DNA of 64,000 nucleotides, from the NCBI GenBank assembly GCA_031841125.1, contig CM063106.1, positions 42,280,001 to 42,344,000 of the forward strand, in the 5' to 3' direction. This document shows, piece after piece, positions 54,801 through 64,000 of the stretch. A program made the position numbers and the translations under genes. This stretch comes from Acanthococcus lagerstroemiae (lineage: Eukaryota > Arthropoda > Insecta > Hemiptera > Eriococcidae). The notes beneath the pieces were generated by a model. It worked only from the letters and a program-made list of their open reading frames with translations. It was not told the origin of the DNA and did not search any database. Within the stretch, counting starts at the first letter, position 1; each line of letters begins with the position of its first letter.

Positions 54801-55202
54801 CTACAAGAATGTTGATATTTCAAAATTATTATTTTCGATTTTTAGAAAAGGTATTTTCAGATTTTATTTTGAATGGATCTTTTGTGTGCACCTTGCACAA
54901 CACGTTGGCCACATTAGACATGTGGCAGGGTTAGCAAGGGAGGCGACAAGCGCGGCAATATGGAATTTTCCATGTAGTGCTCGACGTTTTTTTTTTAAAA
55001 ATACAGTGATGTAAAAATTTAAAAAAAGGTCGGGTAGGGGGTTAAATATTTAAACAGCAGAACCCAAACTGGAGTAAAATACAGGTTATACACTTTGCAG
55101 CATATCAGATGACTCAGACTCACAGAGTCACAGAATGCGTGTTCTAATAAATCGAGGTAGGTACAGTGACGCAACTTTGACTTGGTATTCGTATCTTAAT
55201 GT

Positions 55203-55740
55203 GGACCACAGATTAAGCAGGGGTGTCGTGAGGCCATTTTGGTGAAGAAAATTCTTCGTATTCGTTTTAGAGGGAGCCTTTTTTCTCTTTTTTTTTCCTG
55301 GTCAGATGAGGAAATAGGAAATGTTTGTAGTAGGTACATTTTTATTATTCATAATACAGAAAATCTAGGTATGTACATAATGGCCATTTTTATGAAACAT
55401 ACTTAAACAAAATAATGTATGTAGGTATAATATCATTTCTTAAGCAACACGGATGAATAAATCTTGCTCGTTTCAGCAAACTTGTCAATTATCTTTTCAT
55501 TTGAAACACTCTCCAAAATATCATTTTCTGAAGCTAGGATCATCATGGCCGATGTCCAGTCATCCAACATGCTGCTTCTGATTGGATTTTTTACTATTTT
55601 TAGCTCACTGAAAGCCCTTTCTGCAGAGCAACTTGTCACAGCTAATATGATCAATATTTTGTGCAGCACAGAAAGTTGATCGTACTGCGATAGTTGCATC
55701 AGTAAACGTAGTGGTTTAATATAACCTTTCAAAATGAAAG
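55203..55740 (-). pseudogene. hAT transposase C-terminal dimerisation domain relic
   Basis: The minus-strand frame 55433-55732 reads LRLLMQLSQYDQLSVLHKIL, then IILAVTSCSAERAFSELKIV, then KNPIRSSMLDDW, then ASENDI. It is the hATC dimerisation domain with its signature 'P.T.C.AER.FS.LK..K...R..M'. The stop at 55433 is natural for this family. CAGGGGTGTCGTG near 55218 may be the element's terminus. The N-terminal core is not found upstream on the minus strand. Confidence 0.75.
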
Positions 55741-56311
55741 GGCATTTTGTCTGCTAATGGTATGTGATCATTTTTGTCTTCTTCATCGTCCCTTCCGTCA
55801 TCTTGAGAGTCTGGTTCATCAGATCCACTAATTTTCCTTAATTTCGTAAAATAAACAAACCACAAGTGTCATAAAAATTCTAAATGATAAGAAATAGAAA
55901 AACTCCAACGTTGAAGTTTCAGTTTTGGTGGTCAATAATTTTTTCTTTTTCTTTGTTGATTCATGCACTGAAGTACAATAAATAGTATATGTCGTCCATG
56001 AAGGGGTTGCTTTGTCACTTAATGTGAGCTAACAGGAAAATAGGGACCTCAGCGCAAAAAAAAAAAAAAAAAAACTTTTTGTGATAACAACTGTTTTTGA
56101 CTAATATTTTTGGCCGCTCTTTTACGTGGTGTTGTTGAAAAAATTCTAAAAAATTTTCCCAAACGGCTGTAAGTCTTCAAAGTTGAGTGTCGCTGTAACG
56201 TGAAAACGTTATCAATTTTGTTTATCCACTCTCCTGTAAAATTTACATTTTTGGGCTCAGGTCCCTTTCTTCCTGGCAGGTCACTAATGTCGTTTGTAAT
56301 TAATAATTATC
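55741..56311. other. Unassigned interval with poly-A tract
   Basis: A poly-A run at 56056-56074. Possibly degraded hAT sequence; nothing else recognised. Confidence 0.3.
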
Positions 56312-56690
56312 TCGGAATCAAAGTGGCTGATATCTAGCGGATGTTTTGTGAGCCCTCATTGAGTGATCATAGAGAAAAAAATAGATAGGTCGCGCGAATT
56401 GCGCGCGGATCGGGTCGGCAACTAATAAGTAATAACGTACCTCTCATTTTTTACTTCACCGCACTTCTATTAATTTTGCTACCTGACATATTAAATTTTT
56501 AGTCGTAAGTTCGAATATGTAGCTCCCTACAGTTTAAATTTGAAGCATATCCGTCTTTTCTTAATTTTATAATGATTATTTGAAAAACCCGTAATTTCCC
56601 ATGTACAGCAATGTTATTTCCGTCTGTGATCACTAACCTTTCATTAGGAAGTGCACATTAGCGCTCCTACATTCCGTTCCACATCATAAT
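56312..56690 (+). repeat. Dispersed repeat, copy 2 (partner 287-655)
   Basis: Direct partner of 287-655 with scattered substitutions and small indels (for example the extra CGCGCGAATTGCG). Confidence 0.75.
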
Positions 56691-56759
56691 GGACGCGTTT
56701 TCTTTAACGTCACAAACGCGCTTATCAGGTTTCCCGTGACGTCACAGGGAGATCAATGT

Positions 56760-56878
56760 GTTACTACCTGAGAATAAGAAATTTGTTAGAAACCAAAAGT
56801 ACATATTTTTAATCCAGAAAATTCTGAGCATTTGCTAATAAGCTTGTGGTTTCTAACAAATTTCTTATTCTCAGGTAG
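56760..56878. repeat. Long perfect hairpin
   Basis: Arms CTACCTGAGAATAAGAAATT... (56764-56795) and its exact complement (56847-56878), at least 31 bp, around a loop of about 50 bp. The outer few bases of the right arm (TAACAT) reappear at 58867, beyond the inserted element, so the original arms were longer. Confidence 0.9.
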
Positions 56879-58866
56879 AGCATTTAAGCTAAACTATACA
56901 GCTTCGGCTTACGGCTTGAGCTTATATCCTTGAAAATTTTGGTTTCAGCTTTCAGCTTTCGGCTTTTTTGTAAATAAAGCTAGCTTTTGACTTTTTTTTT
57001 TGTTAGCTTTCAGCTTGCAAAATTAAAATTTAATATACCCCTCTATTCATATTACAATTCGATGTAGAATCTGTTGGAATATTCTAAGAAAATGAAAATT
57101 CAAGGGTGGCAATGCATTCAACTTAAGAAAAGTAGCAGAAATGTTTAGAAAAGAAAGGTAGGAAAACGAAAACTGCCTACAGTTGCGTATGTTGCTGGTA
57201 ACGTCGCATTGTTGTTCACGTTGACAGATTTTTCTTTTAAAAAAAAAATTCCTGACTTCTCTGATTTCCCATTCTGCTCCAATTTCTGTACCTTGTTCCA
57301 GTTTTCCGAACTGGCAATCTGGGTTTATGAAGCGCTTCTCTTCGCACGAATCTGTACTTGCAAATCGCTCACTTTCCGCACTAATTGCGTAATCTATTAT
57401 TTCTTCAAAGTCTAGCTACATTGAAAAATTGAAAATTGCTTACATCGGGGGGAATAACCCCCTCCCTCATTAAAATTAGACCCCTTTAAATGAGATTACA
57501 CCGCTACTATCTCTTGTGTTCCAAGTATTTTCTTCTGTTCTTACAAGGAAGTATTACAGAGAAAAAAAATCTATTTTCATAGTGTTTTTTTTCGGGGGAG
57601 GGGGGGGGAATTTATTTTAGGTGTTGAGGCTTCAGCCCCCTCAAAGATTTCCCTACATTTCCGCTTCTGCATACTGTTCAGTTCAATGTTCAAAACTTCA
57701 AACAGTGATGCAATTAAGCAACATTCGATATTTGAAACGTTCAAGTACAAGAAAATAAGGATTTCATATATTCCATCACATGCAAATTATATGACATTTG
57801 GCCAATAAGGGGCTATTTCTTCTGATTTTGTCAACCATCTGGGTTATCAGAATCGAAACTGAAAATTGGAGAACTCACAACGTGAACGATCAGAGCATTA
57901 ATTGTGGCGTTCTATAGCATAAGGGTCAACTTTGTCGATCGGATCGAAAATGAGTTAGATCCATATCCTGAAAATACATTAAATTCCCTTCGAAATGAGC
58001 CAAAGAGGAACCCTCTAACTATAAAACTCGCGCCTGGGGACGCGTTTGAAGTTTGAACTTCAAAAAACATAGTTTTGGGAAAAACGCGTTTAAAGTTTTT
58101 GAAACAAAAAATCGTCATATGAAAGGTTTAAATCACCAAATAAGGTCTTCAACGGCTAGTTTTACTTTTTTTATGCAATATTAATGTTGTTCAGTGCCAT
58201 ACATACCAGCAACAAAGTTGACCCTTTTTAAAATTTTGCCATATGTACCAGCGACAAAGTTGACCCTTTTTAAAATTTGCATCAAAGTTAACCTTTTACA
58301 ACACTGGAGGACGTTTACACAGTGACATTAGGTTACGGTTTGGTTCGGTTGGAGCGCTAAGAACATAATACGGGAGTAGAAATTATAAAACATGTAAATT
58401 TCCTACCGACAACCTTGAAAAACGAGCGCGCAGTTTATGACGTAGCAGATACCACACCACTCCAACTTCGATGGCCTGTTACCACCGTTTAAAACGGCCC
58501 TCAAGGGTTCCAACTACCCTCACGTGAAAGTAGAAGGATCATAGTATACAAATACATCAAAAACCGAAAATCGATATTTTTGACCAAAAATCACATTTTT
58601 GCGTTTTTCTCGAACAGTTGTTTCCGACAAAGTTGACCCTTTTGCAAAATAACGACACAATTTTAGAAGAAATCCAAGAAATTACCGAATCCTTATCAAA
58701 GTTTTGAAGCCGAAAGCCAGCCGAAAAAATGGACTTTTTTCGGATTTAGCTACCAAAATTCACAGAACGGCTGGCGTTTAGTTTCGGCTTTTTCATCTCA
58801 AATAAGGTTAGCTTTCGACTTTCGGCTTCAACTTTCAGCTGGCTTAAATGCTTTGTTTTCAGGTAG
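56871..58866. mobile_element. 2-kb element with 8-bp TSD splitting a hairpin arm
   Basis: Element 56879-58858 lies between TCAGGTAG (56871-56878) and TCAGGTAG (58859-58866). The left end AGCATTTAAGC is complementary to GCTTAAATGCT near 58841-58851, a few bases inside the right edge. Both subterminal regions repeat AGCTTTCGGCTT/AGCTTTCAGCTT. The interior includes repeats of GACAAAGTTGACCC (58216, 58251, 58629). The 8-bp duplication suggests hAT, but the right terminus is atypical. No transposase. Confidence 0.65.
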
Positions 58867-58957
58867 TAACATAATGATGTATATGCTCCGTGTGTTTTTC
58901 TTGCATGAGTCAATACGTTTGTTGGAACAAAGACGGGTATTTTTGCTAACAGTAACC

Positions 58958-59120
58958 ATTCTATATTTAGGGTGTGCCAATTCACAATTTCATACTTCTG
59001 TAGTCCAGAGTGCTTTCGGCTGCCATGTTATCGTACTCCACTGATGATGGCATAACAGCCGAAAGCACGCCGGACTACAGAAGGAAGAAATTGTGAATTG
59101 GCACACCCTAAATATAGAAT
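58958..59120. repeat. Palindrome of two Penelope-type termini
   Basis: About 72-bp imperfect arms. The left arm ATTCTATATTTAGGGTGTGCC is the complement of the right end, and both arms carry GCCGAAAGCAC and GGACTACAGAAG. The right arm contains the same ACTGATGATGGCATAACAGCCG string as the Penelope element at 41355-41376 and the terminal TTGGCACACCCTA. This is two Penelope 3' termini head to head, without the coding body. Confidence 0.75.
59033..59078 (+). ncRNA. Decayed hammerhead-like motif
   Basis: The CTGATGA (59041-59047) and GAA (59061-59063) cores are kept. Stem I, GTACTCCA against CGGACTAC, has two mismatches, and the stem III palindrome has become AGCACG. Probably inactive relative to 41348-41393. 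Confidence 0.4.
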
Positions 59121-59689
59121 TTACCAAATTCACTCACACTCCGACACGGACACTAAACAGTAACCAATCAGTAACTCACTCCATGACATCACTGGAAAAC
59201 GCGCCCATTGAATACCACGTTGTGTCAGACAGAGAAAAAATCTACTGCTATTTCAATTTAGGGGGGTCAACCGACAAGAGTTCGAGGGAGGCTCCTTCAT
59301 TGGACCAAGGGGATCACGACACCCATGGATTAAGAATTGCGGATTGGTAAACTGATAACATGAGAACCGCTCCAGGTTGTGCCAAATCGTGGTAAAAAAA
59401 TATTCAAACCTAGAGTAGTTGGCAAATAATTTTTCTTTCTATTTCTCCAATAATACTGATGTAATCTGTTTTAAGATAATTACGATGAAACGATAACTAT
59501 TCAATGTAGTGCCCCAGCCTGTGAGCGCCACCACACTTGCCACCACTGGGAGGGGGAAATGACGTTTACAGAAAAATGATGACCACGACAACACACAAAA
59601 AGCCACGACGAGGACATAATGAGTAACAATGTGGAAGTTGCGAGGAAGCAGAGGGGTTATCCACCCTACCTTACACTCCAATTAGGGCG

Positions 59690-60080
59690 CATAATCGAGA
59701 GTCTACTGTGCTGGTACCGTTTTGATTCCTGAACATGATCCAGGTGCCAGATCAGTCATTGGCACATGTAATAGCGCAACTTTCAAAAGTTCCCAGAAAA
59801 CAGGAAATTCTTAAAGTTTTTTTATCTCTAGTCGCAGATATTAGTCACTATGAACAAGATGTCCATTGTCGTGGACAAAAGTCGCGTCCCTCCCTAGATT
59901 TTGATGCTCCTGCTCTGTAAATTTATTAAATATTCTCTACTACACAGTCACTAAGTATTATGAAGAAAGAAAGAAAGAAAAAAAGAAAAAAGTCTAACAA
60001 AAAAGAGATACCACCTTCATATTTGTATTCTCAATTTCTGGAGAATGACCCAGCTACAACAAAGCTTAAACCTTTTGTCG
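59690..60080 (+). mobile_element. Family A 3' fragment
   Basis: Matches 35670-35970 (TTGATTCCTGAACATGATCC, GTGCCAGATC, GATGCTCCTGCTCTGTAAA, GGAGAATGACCC). A GAAA-rich microsatellite interrupts it at 59965-59992. Confidence 0.65.
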
Positions 60081-61572
60081 ACACATAGACTGGCCAGAGG
60101 AATTTGTTCGCTCGTACACCCTATGGAATAGAATAAGCATAGAGAATCAAGAAACTGGTACGTTCGATAATCGCGACTAAAAAAATCAGCTATTCGCTCG
60201 TAACTAGAGGCGAACAACGTCTTCATTTATAGATCTATGTACGTATCGTTCGCATGCATACACAAGTAGAACTCAGCGCTGTTCAGATTTACACAGTCGT
60301 ACATCTTAGTTGTTGTTTCTTTATACTCGTGCGCACCAACGGGTACTTTATAGGTATAGGTACCTCCTATCTACTATCGCGCAAAAGTTCTTATCTTGTT
60401 TTATCACGAACGAGTCTCTCGGCGTGTCGACCTCGTCGGAGACAACTTTATTATTATTTCTTTCAATCGGTTATTAAATCGTTTGTGGTATTCGCGAGTC
60501 GTGTTTCAGAGTGTATATGTACCTAGGTTTCAATTTATATATTCACCGATGGCATCCAGCCAACAACCAGTGTACAACCGAACCCCATCTTAAAATAGTG
60601 ACGAGTACATAATCGACGATAGCCTCCTATAACAGTGGGTATCACCACCTTCTTCGTATTCGCATGATTCTGTTTACAAGTACCTACCAATTTATATCTA
60701 CCTACCTCCCAAACTTTTTTAATGAATTTTTCCTATGTGGCGGGGGGGGGGGTGGTAGGTAAGACCTGCCATAACCGATTGCAGCAAGACACCAGTGGTC
60801 CACTAGCTTAAAAGTGGACTGCTGCCGTTGTTCGGCGTAGCTCTAGTAAGTCGCTTTCGGAAGTCGAATTCCTCTCGTTCAGTGAGGCCATTCGAGTTAA
60901 CCGGTTACCTCGTCGATAACTGTTCGAGGGTTGTGTTCCCGTTTCACGCGAATAGGGCTGATGTTTCTCTTCCTCACCAGGCTAGTCAGTGAATTCAGCG
61001 CCTGAAGTCTCACGCATACTCGATTCGGGACCACCTTGCACAGCGGATTATGAGCGTTTCCTTAGCGTTGGACAGTGGCAATACCATCCAAGGCATCATA
61101 GGTAGTCCCGATATCAGCTGCACGTAGTGCGGACCAAGTCACCGGAAAACCCGCCGAGAGGAGAGAGTATCAGTGATGGAGGCGTGTAGCATCAGCGCAT
61201 GCTATGAGAGACTCATTCCTACTGTGTCGAAATGAAGCTGCACGGAACGATGTTGCTTTTCGGCCGCTCAAACCTGCCACAATCGGACTACAGTGCATTC
61301 GAAATGAAGTCTCGCGGGCCTGTCCCGAGAGAAGCGACTACACTCGACGAAGGCGTGGGGTGCAGTCTCATTGCCGTTGCCACAAGGGCAAGCAGCTGAT
61401 TCCCCCTCTTCCGAACTGCGGCTGGTGCGCGCGAAGACGCCGTTACCTGAGAGGGCTTGGCCAAGCCAAGACGACAGGGGGAAGTTGGCCTGAAGGCGTG
61501 CGGCATTCTCAGGAATGAGTTGCCTAGACTACTCACCCACAGGTGCTTCTTGCCAACTCCGTTGTTAAAGGA
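60081..61572. other. Unassigned interval, partly GC-rich
   Basis: 60240-60600 has mixed composition and no recognisable gene. A G-run lies at 60740-60750. 60800-61520 is noticeably GC-richer and has open frames on both strands (for example 61204-61518) without known motifs. It could be an exon cluster or the GC-rich part of a retroelement; I cannot decide. Confidence 0.3.
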
Positions 61573-61675
61573 CCTGGAAACACCCGAGTACTGACATACA
61601 CCACGTATCGAATTGTGAATCGTCGGGTACCAAACGACTCAAAATGGCGGATGTCAGTACTCGGGTGTTTCTAGG
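61573..61675. repeat. 25-bp inverted repeat
   Basis: Arms 61573-61597 and 61651-61675, sharing AAACACCCGAGTACTGACAT with one mismatch over 25 bp. 53-bp loop. No TSD, so a MITE is only one option. Confidence 0.8.
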
Positions 61676-61799
61676 CGCTCTATCGTTGTCCGCTGTCAGT
61701 CGTCTGCATGCGGTATTGCTGCTGCAGTTCCCGAAGTGACAGAAGCCTATCGCCCACATCCATAGTCACAACTCCGGGAAGAAGAGAGGGAAGCTAGGT

Positions 61800-62960
61800 A
61801 ACACATCGGCGCGCGAGAGCCAATTTGACTCTGCCGAAAGAACTGAACACGGTATCGGAATAGGGGTTTTCTGAGTCACGGAGTCCGAAAATTTTATCAA
61901 ATTTTTGGTCCGACCCCAGCTTAGGCTCCAACATCCAAATTTCACCCTTTTAACTGAGGAAAATGAAATAAAATTAGAAAACTGAACACATTTTCAGAAT
62001 AGGGATATTTTTGGCCGCTGAGTTTGAAAATGTAATTATTTCGATCTGATTTTTTTGTGGGTCCCTTTGACTGTTTCTCTCTTGTAAGGGTTCATTTTGA
62101 CTTTGCCGGAAAAATGGAACAAGATGTCAGAATAGGAAGTTTCTGATTTTCTGAGTTCGAAAACTCTAACGAATTTCAGATTTGAACCCCAAAATTCAAA
62201 TTTCCCCTCATCACATGGGCAATATTAGCTCAACATAGAAAATTTAACGAAGTATCAGTATAGGATTCTTATGGGTCGCTGAGTTTAAAAATATAATCAG
62301 ATTTCCGATTCGATCTCGGTCGGTGTCTCAAATTTGACTTTCCGTTCTTCAAATGAGCCAATTTGACTTTGTCGAAAAAACTAGACATGGTATCGAAAAA
62401 GTGATTTTTCAGGTCTAATTGGTAACTGTCTCCAGGAAAAAGCTTATTCTTAGCTTGCAAAAATAAAATCTCTGATAGTGGTATATTTTGAAATGTAAAA
62501 GTGTCCTCTCACGTAAAAATAATGAAATATTATTTTTTCTTTTCTGATCATATAACAGGCCAAGGAAAACGACTCCAATAATTTAGGTATATTTGTTATC
62601 AATTTTACTTTTTGTTCTCCTGAAAAATTCTGTTTTTCAATCTGAGGAGCTTTTCCTCGAGGCAGTCACATTTCGAAAATTTATTCGTCTTACCTCGATT
62701 TTGGCCTTAAAACTCAAATTTGACCTCTTCAAATGAGCCAACTTGACCCAATTTGGAAAGAGGAATGCAATATCAAAATGGGTGTGTTTCGGATTTACCA
62801 CTCGACTATTATTTCAAAGCCCAAATTCGGTTTTTGCTCCTCCAAAAGCTAATTTGACTTTTTCGAAGAAAATGAACCAAGTATAGGAAGAGGTATTTTT
62901 TGGGTAGTTATTTCAAGCTGAGAATCGACAATATCGGTTGGACTCAAGAAAATTGAACTA
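61800..62960. repeat. Degenerate satellite-like array
   Basis: Recurring phrases AATTTGACTTTG(C/T)CG, GAA.AGG.(A/T)TTTT and GCTGAGTTT(G/A)AAAAT recur every 150-220 bp with strong drift. The related stretch is 23256-23780. Non-coding. Confidence 0.5.
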
Positions 62961-63399
62961 CTGTACTAATAGTATGAGTAGATTCGAGGGTACCACTAAG
63001 TTCTCTCCACCCTATCATTTTTTCCCTTTTTTTTTATTTCTTGAAAAGTCAAATCGGACCAAGACGGAACGGATGGATATCTCTTAATACTATACATAAG
63101 TCGGATTTGGAGAGTAAAAATTTTCTCATTGAGAAATGTTAGAGTAATTCGGGGCAAGAAAGTCACATTCAACTTTGAGTGATTCTCACAAAGAGGTATA
63201 TTTTTTCAAATTTTTCAACAGAATGTGATACACTGAGGTCTTAGCTACTTATATGCAGCCAGGTTGGGGAGCTTTTTACAGCTTGTGTGAGCACAACGGA
63301 CTTTTACCTCGGCTGGAGTAAAGTCCACTTAGTCTGGGGCGAAAGCTCGGCATTATTTTCTGAAGTAAAAATGAAGAAACATTAGGCAAAAATTTTTTA

Positions 63400-63525
63400 T
63401 TAATTGCGACAAGAATCACACTTACATTCAGGGTCAGGGCAAAAATTAGACGGAGGTATTTTAACGATAGTCGTCATTGGTGAGGACATAGGCCTCATGC
63501 CACCACTTCTAGCATGCGCTTCAAT
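63400..63525 (-). CDS. Candidate last exon with CxCxxC tail (unidentified)
   Basis: On the minus strand a good acceptor TTTTTGTTTCAG is followed in phase 0 by IEAHARSGGMRPMSSPMTTI, then VKIPPSNFCPDPECKCDSC, RN, TAA. An AATAAA overlaps the stop region, a compact terminal-exon arrangement. The C-terminal C.PDPEC.C..C could bind metal. No upstream exon in the right phase was found; a nearby CPGCEELYGDP (about 63635) is out of phase. Family unknown. Confidence 0.3.
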   Translation of the reverse strand: MEAHARSGGMRPMSSPMTTIVKIPPSNFCPDPECKCDSCRN

Positions 63526-64000
63526 CTGAAACAAAAATGACAATGTAATAAATTGCTTAAGACGAGGATTGAGAAATAATAGAAGCAGATGAATACTCAC
63601 AGTGGATCTCCGTATAATTCTTCACAACCTGGGCAAGTAAAATTTTACTTAGCCTGTGGAGTACTAAAGATTCCGGACTTTCACTCCTCAACTTTTGCTC
63701 CAGCTGCAACATTTTTCTTTTGGTATGAATAACTCACGAAAAAATTATTATTCAGCCTATTCAATATGATACTCCCATGTACATAGTACTTACCTCATTA
63801 TAGTTCACACAAAAATCGGCGATATGACTTCAACTTTCATTGTAAATTTCACAAACTTTTCGAAATGAACATAAATTTTTAGATATGAAATTAAATGTTC
63901 AAAAACGTAATTCACGTTTGACTTTTTTTGTATTTGCAACCAGTGGTTTTTTAACCTGCTGCATACAAGCACACTGTCGCCAAAAGTAACACATCCACGA
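63526..64000. other. Unassigned window end
   Basis: AT-rich. On the minus strand it contains a stop-bounded FTCPGCEELYGDP resembling the zinc finger found at the C-terminus of some jerky-like transposases, too short to call. Confidence 0.3.

Noticed and set aside
60254..60593. Overlapping 90- and 65-codon + strand frames
   Set aside because: No motif, no splice sites that I trust; composition not protein-like.
63600..63660. CPGCEELYGDP zinc-finger-like peptide on the minus strand
   Set aside because: Bounded by stops on both sides, out of phase with the candidate exon at 63400-63525, and too short to assign to a transposase tail.

Overview
The window is eukaryotic, almost certainly an insect genome. 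It is AT-rich and intron-containing, with long poly-A/T and poly-G tracts, microsatellites and many DNA-transposon and non-LTR relics; no bacterial-type operon or ribosome-binding-site pattern is seen. The mix of hAT/ZMYM1-like, Tigger/jerky-like, MULE, mariner, R1, jockey and Penelope relics would suit a hemipteran, but that placement is a guess.

Only one host gene can be read with confidence. It is a GAS1/GFR-alpha-like, probably GPI-anchored receptor on the + strand. Coding exons lie at 3678-3911 and 10682-11197, joined in phase 0 across a 6.8-kb intron, and give about 248 residues with two ten-cysteine GDNF/GAS1 domains. Weaker host-exon candidates lie at 18659-18850 (+), 38555-38643 (+), 42271-42450 (+), 46567-46767 and 46898-47287 (-), and 63400-63525 (-).

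Layout. 1-3600: 42-bp tandem repeat, three terminal-inverted-repeat (TIR) MITEs and an R1-type LINE tail on the minus strand broken by one of them. 3678-11197: the receptor gene, whose intron holds a tRNA-derived SINE and a 1.7-kb TA-flanked element filled with a degenerate satellite. 11717-12439: a mariner relic folded into long inverted arms just downstream of the gene. 12.6-20 kb: mostly unassigned AT-rich DNA with MITEs. 20.8-23 kb: hAT transposase relic and R1/LINE fragments. 22.9-27.4 kb: inverted, direct and tandem duplications. 28.0-29.3 kb: jockey-type reverse transcriptase split by a 153-bp MITE. 29.5-31.4 kb and 42.9-46.6 kb: two long copies of an unassigned dispersed repeat ('family A'), the second broken by two hAT insertions. 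32.4-33.5 kb: decayed Tigger/jerky-like transposase. 34.2-36 kb: a hAT MITE inside a 1.3-kb TA element inside family A. 39.3-42.1 kb: MULE transposase relic split by a Penelope-like element that carries a hammerhead-ribozyme-like motif. 47.8-49.5 kb: two LINE relics and an exact 41-bp minisatellite. 53.4-60.1 kb: further family A pieces, a hAT C-terminal domain, a perfect hairpin split by a 2-kb element, and a palindrome made of two Penelope termini. 61.8-63 kb: degenerate satellite.

The window mainly records the order of transposon insertions. Several nested events can be read from target-site duplications (TSDs), and in some the host reading frame is restored when the insert is removed. I did not find a convincing new multigene system. 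The strongest unusual items are the satellite-filled TA element, family A, the palindromic Penelope termini and the ribozyme-bearing Penelope copy inside a MULE.
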